From CALODL01 sp942492115 (lineage in GTDB: Bacteria; Planctomycetota; Phycisphaerae; UBA1845; CAIVHJ01): 64,000 nucleotides of DNA. The position numbers and the translations under genes are program-made. Positions within the stretch are counted from its first letter, which is position 1, and the number at the start of each line of letters is the position of its first letter. Positions 29,490-38,126 of this stretch are shown here, piece after piece. The notes beneath the pieces are model-generated. The model was not told where the DNA came from. It saw only the letters and a list, made by a program, of their open reading frames with translations, and ran no database searches. The stretch spans positions 1-64,000 of the forward strand of contig CALODL010000008.1 in assembly GCA_942492115.1 (NCBI GenBank), in the 5' to 3' direction.

Positions 29490-30473
29490 ATGAACAAGCC
29501 AGCACATCGTGGATTCACACTCATCGAATTGATCGTCGTCGTCCTGGTGGTGGCCCTGTTGTTCGGCGCGCTGGTGCCTGCCATCCAGGCGGGCCGCCGC
29601 GGCAGTCGCGGCAAGGTGTGCATGCAGAATGTCGGCGACATCGTCCAGACCTGCAAGGTCTATTCGATGTACAACTCGGGCCGCTGGCCGGCGGTAGACT
29701 CGTGGTACGACATGTTCGTCACAAGTGTCGAGCCGTTCAGCGCCATGGGGGGCGTGGCTGAGTTGCCGCGGGATACATTGAGTCGCAATAATGAAGAGTT
29801 CGGGACGCACGTGGCCCCGTCGCGTTCGCTGTGGGTGCTGGTGCGCGCGGGGCTCTTGCCGGTTAGCACATTCATCTGCCCGGACAGCGGTGACCTGCTC
29901 GATCCGACGCCGAACATCGAATATTTCCATGACTTCAAGGGCTACGGCTACCTCAGCTACGGCTACCAGGTGCCGTACTACCCGCGCCACAACGACTCTC
30001 GTCCGCACGAGGATCGCGATCCCCGGATGGTGCTGCTGGCCGACAAGAGCAGCATGTTCGAGGTCAGTGAGCAAGAGGCGGTGGAGGGGCGCGCTGCACC
30101 GCCGGGATCACGCGTGGCATACAACTCGCAGGTCGATACCAGTGTGGTGCTGAATTTCATTGGCCATTGCCCGCAGACGATCATGCCCGGGTTCACGGAT
30201 CCCAAGGCGGAGGGCCTGATCAATTCTCCGAACCACGGCGGGGCCGGTCAGAACGTAGCGCGCACCGACGGCAGCGTCGAGTTCGTCGACAACCCGTGGG
30301 TCGGTGTTGACTCGGAAAACATTTACGTCACTCACCGGCCCCCAGGCAACGCCAATTACTTCTTCAACATCATGTGCGGCGCACCGTTCGGGTTGCCGGG
30401 ATTCGGCGTTCCCGGCTATCGCGGGTTGAGTGCAGTGTTGAATTCATCGACCGATACGGCACTGGCGCCTTGA
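29490..30473 (+). CDS. Type II secretion/type IV pseudopilin-like protein, tandem copy 1
   Basis: 327-residue protein with a class III signal: HRG then FTLIELIVVV, giving Gly at -1, Phe at +1 and Glu at +5 for a prepilin peptidase, followed by one hydrophobic helix. The large C-terminal domain carries paired cysteines (FICPDSGD), a conserved HDFKGYGYLSYGYQ stretch and NHGGAGQNVARTDGSVEFV, an H-x10-DG variant of the planctomycete prepilin H-x9-DG motif. Such proteins are numerous in planctomycetes and their role is not settled. It is the first of three tandem paralogues; a deletion remnant of a LamG-protein gene follows it. Confidence 0.82.
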   Translation: MNKPAHRGFTLIELIVVVLVVALLFGALVPAIQAGRRGSRGKVCMQNVGDIVQTCKVYSMYNSGRWPAVDSWYDMFVTSVEPFSAMGGVAELPRDTLSRNNEEFGTHVAPSRSLWVLVRAGLLPVSTFICPDSGDLLDPTPNIEYFHDFKGYGYLSYGYQVPYYPRHNDSRPHEDRDPRMVLLADKSSMFEVSEQEAVEGRAAPPGSRVAYNSQVDTSVVLNFIGHCPQTIMPGFTDPKAEGLINSPNHGGAGQNVARTDGSVEFVDNPWVGVDSENIYVTHRPPGNANYFFNIMCGAPFGLPGFGVPGYRGLSAVLNSSTDTALAP

Positions 30474-30493
30474 GCCGTCACCGGAGGTTCACC

Positions 30494-30582
30494 ATGAGAG
30501 CGAGGAACTGGACCTTACGACTGGTTGTGGCGCGGTCACTGTGGTGGTGATCGCGCAGACGCGGTTGAGTCGCAGGCGTTAG
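30494..30582 (+). pseudogene. Head-plus-tail deletion scar of the LamG-dockerin-cohesin gene
   Basis: After CCGGAGGTTC the sequence copies the first codons of the gene at 31659 (MRARNWTLRLVVA against MTAMNWTSRLVVVA). It then jumps directly to a copy of that gene's last codons (CGGTTGAGTCGCAGGCGTTAG against CGGTTGAGCCGCACACGTTAA). The roughly 1.6-kb middle is missing and an in-frame TGA occurs at 30548. This shows that copy 1 of the pseudopilin once had a LamG partner. Confidence 0.8.
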
Positions 30583-30656
30583 AGATTAGCGATGATCTGA
30601 GCCAAGTCCGCAGCGGAATCCGCGTATGCTTATAGGAGGATGCTGCTGATGAAGGC
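30583..30656 (+). repeat. Duplicated upstream region, copy A
   Basis: GATTAGCGAT...ATCTGAGCCAAGTC...ATCCGCGTATGCTT...GGAGGATGCTGCTGATGAAGGCC is repeated with few changes at 33372-33445. Each copy sits directly before a pseudopilin gene and holds its ribosome binding site, so it is part of the tandem unit. Confidence 0.85.
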
Positions 30657-31638
30657 CCGCTCAGTCCGCCGGTATGCCGTGACCCTGACCGAGGCGATGA
30701 TGGTGATCGTCATGCTTATCGTCGTTGTGGCGTGCGCCGTGCCTGCGCTGCAGGCCGGCCGCCGTGGGAGTCGTGGCAAAGTGTGTATGCAGAATGTCCG
30801 CGACATCGTCAAGGCGTGCAAGACCTATGCGCTGTACAATTCGGGTCGCTGGCCAGCGGTGGATTCGTGGTACCGCATGAGTGCTACCAACGTGGATCCG
30901 TATTCGGCGATGGGCGGCGTGGCCGAGCTGCCCCGTGATACCGTGAGCGCGAACGACGAGCAGCGGGGGGAGTATGTCGCACCTTCGAGATCGCTGTGGG
31001 TCCTTGTTCGCGAGGGGCTCTTGCCGGTTAGCACATTCATCTGCCCGGACAGCGGTGACCTGCTCGATCCGACGCCGAACATCGAAGATTTCCATGACTT
31101 CAAGGGCTACGGCTACCTCAGCTACGGGTACCAGATGCCGTACTATCCGCAATTCAATAACTGTCGCCCGCACGAGAACCGCGATCCACGGATGGTCCTG
31201 CTGGCCGACAAGAGCGGCGTCTTCAGGGCCAGCCGGCGCAAGGCCGTCGAAGGCGAGGCAGCGCGACCGGGATCACCGGTCGCGTACAACTCGGAGGTTG
31301 ATACTTCTAAGGTCCTCACGTACATCAGCGATTGCCCGCACAACATCAGCCCTGGTTTCTCCGATCGGACGCTCGCCGGCACCATCAACTCGCCCAATCA
31401 TCTCGGGGCCGGTCAGAACGTCGCACGAACAGATGGCAGCGTCGAGTTCGTCGACAACCCGTGGGTTGGCGTGGATTCCGACAACATCTACGTCACTCAC
31501 CGCCCCCCAGGCAATGCCAATTACTTCTTCAATATCATGTGTGGCGCGGAATTCGGCTTGCCCGGATTCGGCGTGCCCGGCTTCAGGGCTTTCGGTCCCA
31601 AACTCAACTCATCGACCGATACGGCACTGGCACCCTGA
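30649..31638 (+). CDS. Pseudopilin-like protein, tandem copy 2
   Basis: 329-residue paralogue of the gene at 29490. The signal is atypical: RRYA then VTLTEAMMVIVML, with Ala rather than Gly at -1 but Glu kept at +5. The soluble domain is close to copy 1 (FICPDSGDLLDPTPNIEDF, HDFKGYGYLSYGYQMPYY, NHLGAGQNVARTDGSVEFVDNPW). A stretch of over 70 bases is identical at DNA level to copy 1 (31014-31085 against 29849-29920). ATG 30649 is chosen because AGGAGG (30634-30639) lies 9 bases upstream; the ATG at 30640 would touch it. The LamG protein gene follows after 20 bp and is probably cotranscribed. Confidence 0.82.
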   Translation: MKARSVRRYAVTLTEAMMVIVMLIVVVACAVPALQAGRRGSRGKVCMQNVRDIVKACKTYALYNSGRWPAVDSWYRMSATNVDPYSAMGGVAELPRDTVSANDEQRGEYVAPSRSLWVLVREGLLPVSTFICPDSGDLLDPTPNIEDFHDFKGYGYLSYGYQMPYYPQFNNCRPHENRDPRMVLLADKSGVFRASRRKAVEGEAARPGSPVAYNSEVDTSKVLTYISDCPHNISPGFSDRTLAGTINSPNHLGAGQNVARTDGSVEFVDNPWVGVDSDNIYVTHRPPGNANYFFNIMCGAEFGLPGFGVPGFRAFGPKLNSSTDTALAP

Positions 31639-31658
31639 GTCACCACCGGAGGTTCAAC

Positions 31659-33371
31659 ATGACAGCTATGAACTGGACTTCTCGACTGGTTGTGGTGGCC
31701 ATGGGTCTGGCGGGGACGACCGCGTTCGGTGGATTCTGCGGGACCACCGACTGTAACCAGACCGGGGTCGCCGATGCCGTCGAGGTGGGGGTTCCGTTCG
31801 GTGGGGCAGCGGCCTACATCCCGTTTGGTGAAGGTGACGGTATTGACGTCGGCGTCATTCCGGAGTTGAAGGACGCGACGACGTTGACCGTCGAGGCCTG
31901 GGTCTTGCCCGAGTGTTTATCCGGCAACCGCATGCGCATCATCTCGAGCGGTGAACCGGGAGTCTCCGGCTTCGGCCTCGGGACCGTCATCGAATCCGGG
32001 ACCCTGCGCTTCACGGCGTTCGGCGTCGCTGACTACGACACTGATGTCGAGCATCTCATCGAACAGCGCTGGACCCACGTGGCCCTGGTCCTCGACGAGT
32101 TCGGCGACATGCACTGGTACATCGACGGTCAGTTCGTCGAGACCGTCCCGGCGGTGGCCGCGGGCATGCCCAGCGGGCAGAGCATCCACATCGGGCGCAA
32201 TCCCGACGGGACCGAGTCATGGCGCGGAGGCATCGATGAGGTGCGCATCTGGGATCGGGTGCGCAGCCCGCAGGAGATTTTCATCGACCGCAACCGTATT
32301 CTGACCGGTGACGAGCTTGGGCTCGTGGCGTACTGGCGTTTCGAAGAAGGGCAGGGGGGGATGGCCGCAGACCTCGCTGGACGTCACGACGGGGTGCTGT
32401 CCGAAAACAGCGGCTGGGCCTTGGCCGCGCCCGACATGAACGGCGATGGCGTGCCCGACGCGTGTCAGGAACTGGGCTGCTTCACCGCGGCCGGGTGTGC
32501 CGACGGTGATCAGGATGGCCGCCGTGACGATCCGTGTATCTGGGCACTGTGTGCGGCGCCGAGCTGGTTGTGTCAGGAATTCGATGTCACCTTTGGTGAT
32601 GTCGGGGGCGCGTTTGGCGACTGTTTCCCGGATGGTGTGGCCGACGGCAACGACCGCTACCATGTCCTGCAATGCTTCGCAGGGCACGGTGACGCACCCG
32701 ATTCGGACTATGCGTGTGAACCTCATCCACCACACGCATCGAACGTCGATCCCGCCGGCCCGTTTGGCAGTTGTCAGCCCGATGGCGTGTGCGATGGACA
32801 CGATGCGTTCGCCGTGCTCAGCGCGTTCGATGGCACGACGACCTGTTCATGTACCGACGGCCCCGCACCGGCTGCACCCACACCGCGCGCTGCAGTCGAA
32901 GCGGTTGCGCTGACCCTGGCGTCGTCCACTACCGACGTCGTGCCGGGCGGCACCTTCGAAGTTGGCGTAGTTCTGGCCACCAGCTTGAAGGATCTACGGG
33001 GCTACCAGCTGCACCTCCGTACGGTCGGCGGCTCGACCGGCCAACTGGAGCTCGTCGACGCGCGGGTCGCGGAGGATTCCGCGTTCGTTCCTGGATGGTC
33101 TGCGCTCAATCGCGACACGCAGCAACTGCTCGTCGGTGTGGATGGGCCCGGTTACGGCATCGAACCCGGGCCACTGGCGACCTTCGTCTTTCGCGCCACG
33201 GAGTCTGCATTGGGGACGTTCGCCGTGGAACTGCTCGTACACGATCCCGACCTGCCCGACCAGCGCAGCGCCCTGTTCGGCACGGCGCCACAGCAGCGCT
33301 ACCGCATCGTGCCAGCGGCGGTCAGCGTGGTCGTGAGTGAACAGAAGGCCCGGTTGAGCCGCACACGTTAA
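31659..33371 (+). CDS. Secreted LamG - dockerin-like - cohesin-like protein
   Basis: 570-residue secreted protein. Signal peptide at 1-24. A LamG/concanavalin-like jelly roll spans about 45-235 (VEAWVLPE, WTHVALVLDE, WYIDGQFV, IDEVRIWDRVRSPQEI). A short calcium-binding linker DMNGDGVPDAC follows. Next come two Cys-rich dockerin-like EF-hand units (GGAFGDCFPDGVADGNDRYH at about 315-334; FGSCQPDGVCDGHDAFAVL at about 369-387). The C-terminus is a cohesin-like beta domain (about 410-560) with LRGYQLHL at 446-453. The same C-terminal pair recurs in other genes of this window. GGAGG precedes ATG 31659. LamG domains usually bind sugars or proteins, so an extracellular adhesive or scaffolding role is likely. 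Confidence 0.85.
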   Translation: MTAMNWTSRLVVVAMGLAGTTAFGGFCGTTDCNQTGVADAVEVGVPFGGAAAYIPFGEGDGIDVGVIPELKDATTLTVEAWVLPECLSGNRMRIISSGEPGVSGFGLGTVIESGTLRFTAFGVADYDTDVEHLIEQRWTHVALVLDEFGDMHWYIDGQFVETVPAVAAGMPSGQSIHIGRNPDGTESWRGGIDEVRIWDRVRSPQEIFIDRNRILTGDELGLVAYWRFEEGQGGMAADLAGRHDGVLSENSGWALAAPDMNGDGVPDACQELGCFTAAGCADGDQDGRRDDPCIWALCAAPSWLCQEFDVTFGDVGGAFGDCFPDGVADGNDRYHVLQCFAGHGDAPDSDYACEPHPPHASNVDPAGPFGSCQPDGVCDGHDAFAVLSAFDGTTTCSCTDGPAPAAPTPRAAVEAVALTLASSTTDVVPGGTFEVGVVLATSLKDLRGYQLHLRTVGGSTGQLELVDARVAEDSAFVPGWSALNRDTQQLLVGVDGPGYGIEPGPLATFVFRATESALGTFAVELLVHDPDLPDQRSALFGTAPQQRYRIVPAAVSVVVSEQKARLSRTR

Positions 33372-33445
33372 TGATTAGCGATCATCTGAGCCAAGTCAGC
33401 AGTACAATCCGCGTATGCTTGCTGGAGGATGCTGCTGATGAAGGC
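33372..33445 (+). repeat. Duplicated upstream region, copy B
   Basis: Second copy of the 74-base segment seen at 30583-30656, with about 10 substitutions. It begins at the LamG gene stop and ends inside the start of pseudopilin copy 3, marking the edge of the tandem unit. Confidence 0.85.
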
Positions 33446-34424
33446 CTGCTCATCCCGCCGGTATGCCATGACGCTGACCGAGGCGACGATGGTGATCGTC
33501 ATGATCATCGTCGTTGTCGTGTGGGCCGTGCCTGCGCTGCAGGCGGGCCGCCGCGGGAGTCGCGGCCAGGCGTGCGCCCGCAACCTGGCCGAGATCGTCC
33601 AGTCCTGTCGGGGCTATTCGACGTTCAACTCGGGTGGCTGGCCGGCGGTGGACTCCTGGCGCAACATGCCCTCTACCAACACGAATCCATTTCGTGCGCT
33701 GGGTGGCGTTGCGCAATTGCCCCGGGATACCCCGAGCCGCAACCACGAGAACGGGACGCCCGTCGCTCCGTCGCGTTCGCTATGGGTGCTGGTTCGGGAA
33801 CGTCTGTTGCCACTGAACACGTTCATCTGCCCCGAGAGCGGCGATCGTGTCGATCGGACATCGAATGTCGAGGATTTTCACGATTTCAAAGGCTATGGAT
33901 TTCTGAGTTACGGCTATCAGATGCCTTACTACTTGCGGCATAATGACTGCTGGCCGCACGCTGACCGTGATCCGCGGATGGTGCTGGTGGCCGACAAGGG
34001 GCCGGTGTCGATGCAATCAACCACTCAGGCGGTCGAGGGCGAATCAGCACGCCCTGGTTCGCCAGCGGCCTACAACTCAGCGGTGAACGCCAGGCGGATC
34101 CTCGCGTTCATCGATGCCTGTCCCGTGGATATTGACCAGAACCACAGCAATGGCCAGGTCGTCCGCCTGTTCAATTCGCCCAATCACGCCAGGCGCGGCC
34201 AGAACATCGGCCGGGTCGACGGCAGCGTCGCGTTCGTCAAGACGCCCTGGGCTGGCGTCGATTCCGACAATATCTACAACACCCAACGGCCCGCATTGTC
34301 GACGAACTTCTTCCTGAACATCATGTGCGGTGCTCCGTTCGGCTTAGCGGGGTTCAGTGCGCCGGGTTATCAATCGCTTGGTGCCGGCTCCAACGCCACC
34401 ACTGACAGCGCATTGTTTCCCTAG
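33438..34424 (+). CDS. Pseudopilin-like protein, tandem copy 3
   Basis: 328-residue third paralogue. The signal RRYA then MTLTEATMVIVMI again has Ala at -1 and Glu at +5. The C-terminal domain keeps TFICPESGD, HDFKGYGFLSYGYQMPYY and NHARRGQNIGRVDGSVAFV, but is the most diverged of the three. ATG 33438 has GGAGG 9 bases upstream. No LamG-type partner follows. Instead its last 71 bp overlap the end of the convergent propeller gene (34354-38019), showing the tandem array was truncated or fused to unrelated DNA at this point. Confidence 0.8.
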   Translation: MKACSSRRYAMTLTEATMVIVMIIVVVVWAVPALQAGRRGSRGQACARNLAEIVQSCRGYSTFNSGGWPAVDSWRNMPSTNTNPFRALGGVAQLPRDTPSRNHENGTPVAPSRSLWVLVRERLLPLNTFICPESGDRVDRTSNVEDFHDFKGYGFLSYGYQMPYYLRHNDCWPHADRDPRMVLVADKGPVSMQSTTQAVEGESARPGSPAAYNSAVNARRILAFIDACPVDIDQNHSNGQVVRLFNSPNHARRGQNIGRVDGSVAFVKTPWAGVDSDNIYNTQRPALSTNFFLNIMCGAPFGLAGFSAPGYQSLGAGSNATTDSALFP

Positions 34425-37400
34425 GCTCTGTTTGAACACTACGCGGCGTGCCGCAACGGCAAAAACAGTGGTCGACTATGGTGTCGGCCCCAGGCCTGGG
34501 TATCCGTCGAGCGGCAGGGTGGCCGGGGCGCAGTTTACGGGTGATGCGCGTTGGCGGAGGGCCGTCATGGGTGCGGGTGATGTGGATGATGTTGCGGTTG
34601 TTGCCGAGCGTCGGAATGAGCTGGCCCGCGCGGTCGGCGAAGAGAAACGTGCGATCGTCGGGGCGCTCTCGATCGTGTTGCAACTCGACGACGAAGTCCC
34701 CGGCGGCATTCGGGCTGGCCAGATAGGTGAAGGTCGCAAGATGAACGTTGCGCTCCACCGGTTGGGCGGAACCGGTGACTCCCCGAGCCATCTGACCGTG
34801 ATGGACATTGAACGCCGTCCACACGTCGCGCGTGTCGAACGGTGTGGTCGCGGAGTCGACCGCAATATCGACCAGCATCAGTTGGCCGCGCGTTCCACCA
34901 CGAACGGCAAGGTGCAGTTGATAGGCGCGCAGCGCCGGGAGTGCATCGCGCAAGATGGCTTGAACCTCGACCACATGGCCGGGCCGCACGGCGCGCGCAG
35001 CAGCAACGAGATCGACACGGGCCCCGTCGTGAGGGTGCAGGGCGGCCCACATGGGCTGCGGCCCGCCGGTGCAGGTGCACGACAGATCGCCGCCGAATAT
35101 ATCGATGACCTGCAGGGCATCGGCCGCATCGCAGAACCCGTCCGGGGTACACGGCAGGTCCGGTGACGCACCATCGACGTTGTACGCTGCGGGAGCTGCG
35201 GGTTCGCATGGGTAACCAAGGTGACCGGCGGTGTTCTGGTCGGCGAAACAGTTCAGCGCGTGGTAGCGGTCGTGGCCATCCCGGATACCATCCGGTGCGC
35301 AGGCGCCGAAAGGGCCACCGTAATCCGCGGCGCTGCGCGGGCTCGATGTGCACAGGCCGTCGAAGTCCGTACCGCACGCGTGCCACATGCAAGCATCGTC
35401 GGTGATGTCGTCGCCGTCACGGTCGGCGCAATCGGACAGGTTCCTGCACGATTCGCACTCGTCGGGCACGGTGTTGCGGTTGACATCGGGGCTCGCCCCG
35501 TCCTGGACGTCGCAGAGATCGAGTCGATCGTTTGCATTGCAGTCTCCGGCCTGGCCGCACGCGCGGTGACCGCTGCACGCCAGGCCAGTCACGGGGTCGA
35601 CGGCCGCACAATCCAGGTCACAGATATCGCTGGCGCCGTTATCATCGCAATCGAAGGTCTCCAGGCCTGGGATGCGAATCATGCGCACGCCCTGCGATGT
35701 CGATACGAACAGCAGGCGGCCATCGGCACTCATCGAGGTCACGCCGCTGCCAAAGGCTTCCGAGGTTCCGATGTTTTCGCCGATGGGCAAACGATACAGT
35801 TCGTTCCAGCTGATCATGTCGAAGGCCACGACCTCGTTGGCGACGTCGTCCACGCCGAAGAGAATGTCAGCGACCGGGCTGAAGGCCACGCCTCCGAGGG
35901 TCCCCTCGATGGTGTCGATGGCCGTGAGGTCGGGGTTCATCAGGGACAGATTGGCGCCGAACTCGAAGGCAATGGCCGTCGCGTCGCGACTGACCGCGGC
36001 GAGGTTGTGCTGGAGGAAACTGCTGACTTCTGCCGCATGTGGGAACGTGTCGGTCGCTGCATCGTAGGTGAAGATCGGTCCTTTCGACGCCACAGGTTCG
36101 ACGAAGAACAGCAGGGTGCGTTCGGCACCGCGGTCGATGCGCGTCTGCTTGACCACGCCGCCGTCGAACCCCGAGCCGAGAGCATCTTCGCGCTCGATGA
36201 CCGTGTGGGCTGCAAGATCCAGTTCACGGATCGGCACGCGGCCACCGCTGCCCGAACGATCGGTGGTGAAGAACGCCTTGCCGCCGGTACTGATCGCGAC
36301 ATCCCAAGCTCCGAGTTCAGCGCTGGTCAATTCAAAGAACACATTGTCAACCCCACCTGTGGTGACGTCGACATCACGGACGAGCCCGAGCGTGGCGCCC
36401 TGGGCTTCTTCGGCCACGACCACGCAGCTGCTGTCCTCCGCGATGTCGATGCCATTGAGCTTGACACCGACTGCAAACGGCGGAAGGGCGGTCAGCGTGG
36501 CGGTGTTGAATCGCTCGATGTGCCCGTTCGTCGTCGTGATGTACAGGATGTCGCGCCGGCCGTCGTGGACATGGTCGCGACGGTCAGGGACCGCGATCAG
36601 TAGTCCCCCGTCCGTCGGTTCGCACGCGTCCAGGATGCCGTTGCCATCAAGGTCGCCATTGCGATCGTCCGCGATGTCACACGCATCGGCGATTCCGTTA
36701 CCGTTGCAATCGCCTTCACACGGATCCGGGATGCCATTGGGTTGGCAGTCGAACACGCTCCCCGACGTGACTTCACAGCTATCGAGTATGCCGTTGAGGT
36801 TGCAATCCGCCGCCCCGGCCGCGATGTCACATTCGTCAACGATGCCGTTGTCATCGCAATCGACCTCGCATTCGTCGGGCACGATGTTGCCGTTGCAGTC
36901 AGTTTCTGTCCCGCAGCTGAGTGCCTCGGTACACGACCGGCCGGTCAGCGGGTCCTCCGCCGCACAGGCGATGTCGCAGAGGTCGGCGACCTGGTTGTCA
37001 TTGCAGTCATCGGCCCCGCGGTCCGGGAGGGGAAACATGCGGATGCCAGCCGGAGTCGACAGGAACAGGCGGCGACCATCCGCAGAGATCGACATCACAC
37101 CGCTGGCGAACGCGACCGAGGCACCGACATCCTCGCCGATGTCCATGCGAAACAGTTCTGCCCATGTTCCGACGCGTAGGGCCACGAGCTCGTCCATGAG
37201 ATCATCGACCATGTACAGCGTGTCCTGAGTCGGGCTGAACAGCAGGCCGCCCTGGAAGCCATTGATGACATCGAGCGCCGCGAGCTGGGGGTCGAGAACC
37301 GGTGTGCCGATGCCGAACTCGAAGGCGATCAGCTGCCCCGTGCGTTCGACCGCCGCAAGGTTGTTCTGCAGGAATGAGCCGACTTCGGCAGCGAAGGGAA

Positions 37401-38019
37401 ATGTGTCCGTTGCGGCATCGTAACTGAACACGGGGCCTTTGGATGCAACCGGCTCGACGATGAAGGCGGCAGTACGGTCAGCGCTGCGGTCCAGCCGCGT
37501 CCGAGTGACCACCCAGCCATTGATGCCGGAGCCCGGTGTATCGTCGCGCTGCACGATCGTATCGTCGGCGAGAGTGATCTCGCGGATCGGCACGCGACCG
37601 CCGGATCCGGAGCGTTGCGCAGTAAAGAACCCCTTGTCGTTGGACATGATCACCACGTCCCAGGAGCCCTCTTCTGACTGGGTCAAGTCGTAGGTCAGGT
37701 TGGTCACGGTGCCGTCTGGGGTACGGACTTTGCGCACGAACCCCTGCGTCGGTCCGAAGACGACTTCCGCAACGTAGAGGTCATTACCGTCCGGCGTGAT
37801 GTCGAGGCCGTTGAGCTCGTTGCCCACGTCATAAGGTGCCAGGAACTCATCCGCCAACACATCGTAACGGGCAATCGTGCCCTGCTCTTGTGAGATGTAT
37901 AACAGGTGACGCTGATCATCGAACACGTGATCGCGGCGGTCGTTGATCGTGATGAGCGTGCTTTGGCCGTGGGCGGTGTCGGCCAGGAGCACAACGAGCG
38001 TCATGACAGCGGCACGCAT
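34354..38019 (-). CDS. Giant secreted double-propeller, TSP3-like, dockerin-like and cohesin-like protein
   Basis: 1,221-residue secreted protein. ATG 38019 has GGAGGA 8 bases upstream; signal peptide at 1-19. Two internal copies of an about 310-residue seven-bladed-type repeat (about 20-330 and 473-783) share (V/I)NDRRDHV, YDVLADEFL/FNTATLTAL, the DGNDLYVAE-type blade and SGSGGRVPIRE. Each is followed by thrombospondin-type-3-like calcium repeats rich in DxNxNGxxDxCD (about 333-470 and 787-855). Then come the dockerin-like pair (about 857-985, FGACAPDGIRDGHDRYHALNC) and the cohesin-like domain (LRAYQLHL, about 1025). The Pro/Arg-rich tail past residue 1160 overlaps a pseudopilin gene and may be a read-through extension. 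Confidence 0.8.
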   Translation of the reverse strand: MRAAVMTLVVLLADTAHGQSTLITINDRRDHVFDDQRHLLYISQEQGTIARYDVLADEFLAPYDVGNELNGLDITPDGNDLYVAEVVFGPTQGFVRKVRTPDGTVTNLTYDLTQSEEGSWDVVIMSNDKGFFTAQRSGSGGRVPIREITLADDTIVQRDDTPGSGINGWVVTRTRLDRSADRTAAFIVEPVASKGPVFSYDAATDTFPFAAEVGSFLQNNLAAVERTGQLIAFEFGIGTPVLDPQLAALDVINGFQGGLLFSPTQDTLYMVDDLMDELVALRVGTWAELFRMDIGEDVGASVAFASGVMSISADGRRLFLSTPAGIRMFPLPDRGADDCNDNQVADLCDIACAAEDPLTGRSCTEALSCGTETDCNGNIVPDECEVDCDDNGIVDECDIAAGAADCNLNGILDSCEVTSGSVFDCQPNGIPDPCEGDCNGNGIADACDIADDRNGDLDGNGILDACEPTDGGLLIAVPDRRDHVHDGRRDILYITTTNGHIERFNTATLTALPPFAVGVKLNGIDIAEDSSCVVVAEEAQGATLGLVRDVDVTTGGVDNVFFELTSAELGAWDVAISTGGKAFFTTDRSGSGGRVPIRELDLAAHTVIEREDALGSGFDGGVVKQTRIDRGAERTLLFFVEPVASKGPIFTYDAATDTFPHAAEVSSFLQHNLAAVSRDATAIAFEFGANLSLMNPDLTAIDTIEGTLGGVAFSPVADILFGVDDVANEVVAFDMISWNELYRLPIGENIGTSEAFGSGVTSMSADGRLLFVSTSQGVRMIRIPGLETFDCDDNGASDICDLDCAAVDPVTGLACSGHRACGQAGDCNANDRLDLCDVQDGASPDVNRNTVPDECESCRNLSDCADRDGDDITDDACMWHACGTDFDGLCTSSPRSAADYGGPFGACAPDGIRDGHDRYHALNCFADQNTAGHLGYPCEPAAPAAYNVDGASPDLPCTPDGFCDAADALQVIDIFGGDLSCTCTGGPQPMWAALHPHDGARVDLVAAARAVRPGHVVEVQAILRDALPALRAYQLHLAVRGGTRGQLMLVDIAVDSATTPFDTRDVWTAFNVHHGQMARGVTGSAQPVERNVHLATFTYLASPNAAGDFVVELQHDRERPDDRTFLFADRAGQLIPTLGNNRNIIHITRTHDGPPPTRITRKLRPGHPAARRIPRPGADTIVDHCFCRCGTPRSVQTEPRETMRCQWWRWSRHQAIDNPAH

Positions 38020-38126
38020 GGCTTCGTCCTCCCTCACATGCGAAATGATGGCGCCATTGTAGCGGCAGCGCGCACCCGAGTCATCCCTGCTCCCGGGGAG
38101 CACCTTGTTCCTGCAGCGAAATGAAC

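Noticed and set aside
34354..34424. Overlap of the propeller gene and pseudopilin 3 as a meaningful gene fusion or antisense regulator
   Set aside because: The overlapping tail of the propeller protein is low-complexity Pro/Arg-rich sequence past the cohesin-like domain, best explained by loss of its original stop.
35221..36603. Long plus-strand open frame opposite the giant propeller gene
   Set aside because: It is the antisense shadow of a GC-rich repeat protein; the minus strand has signal peptide, repeats and domains, the plus strand none.
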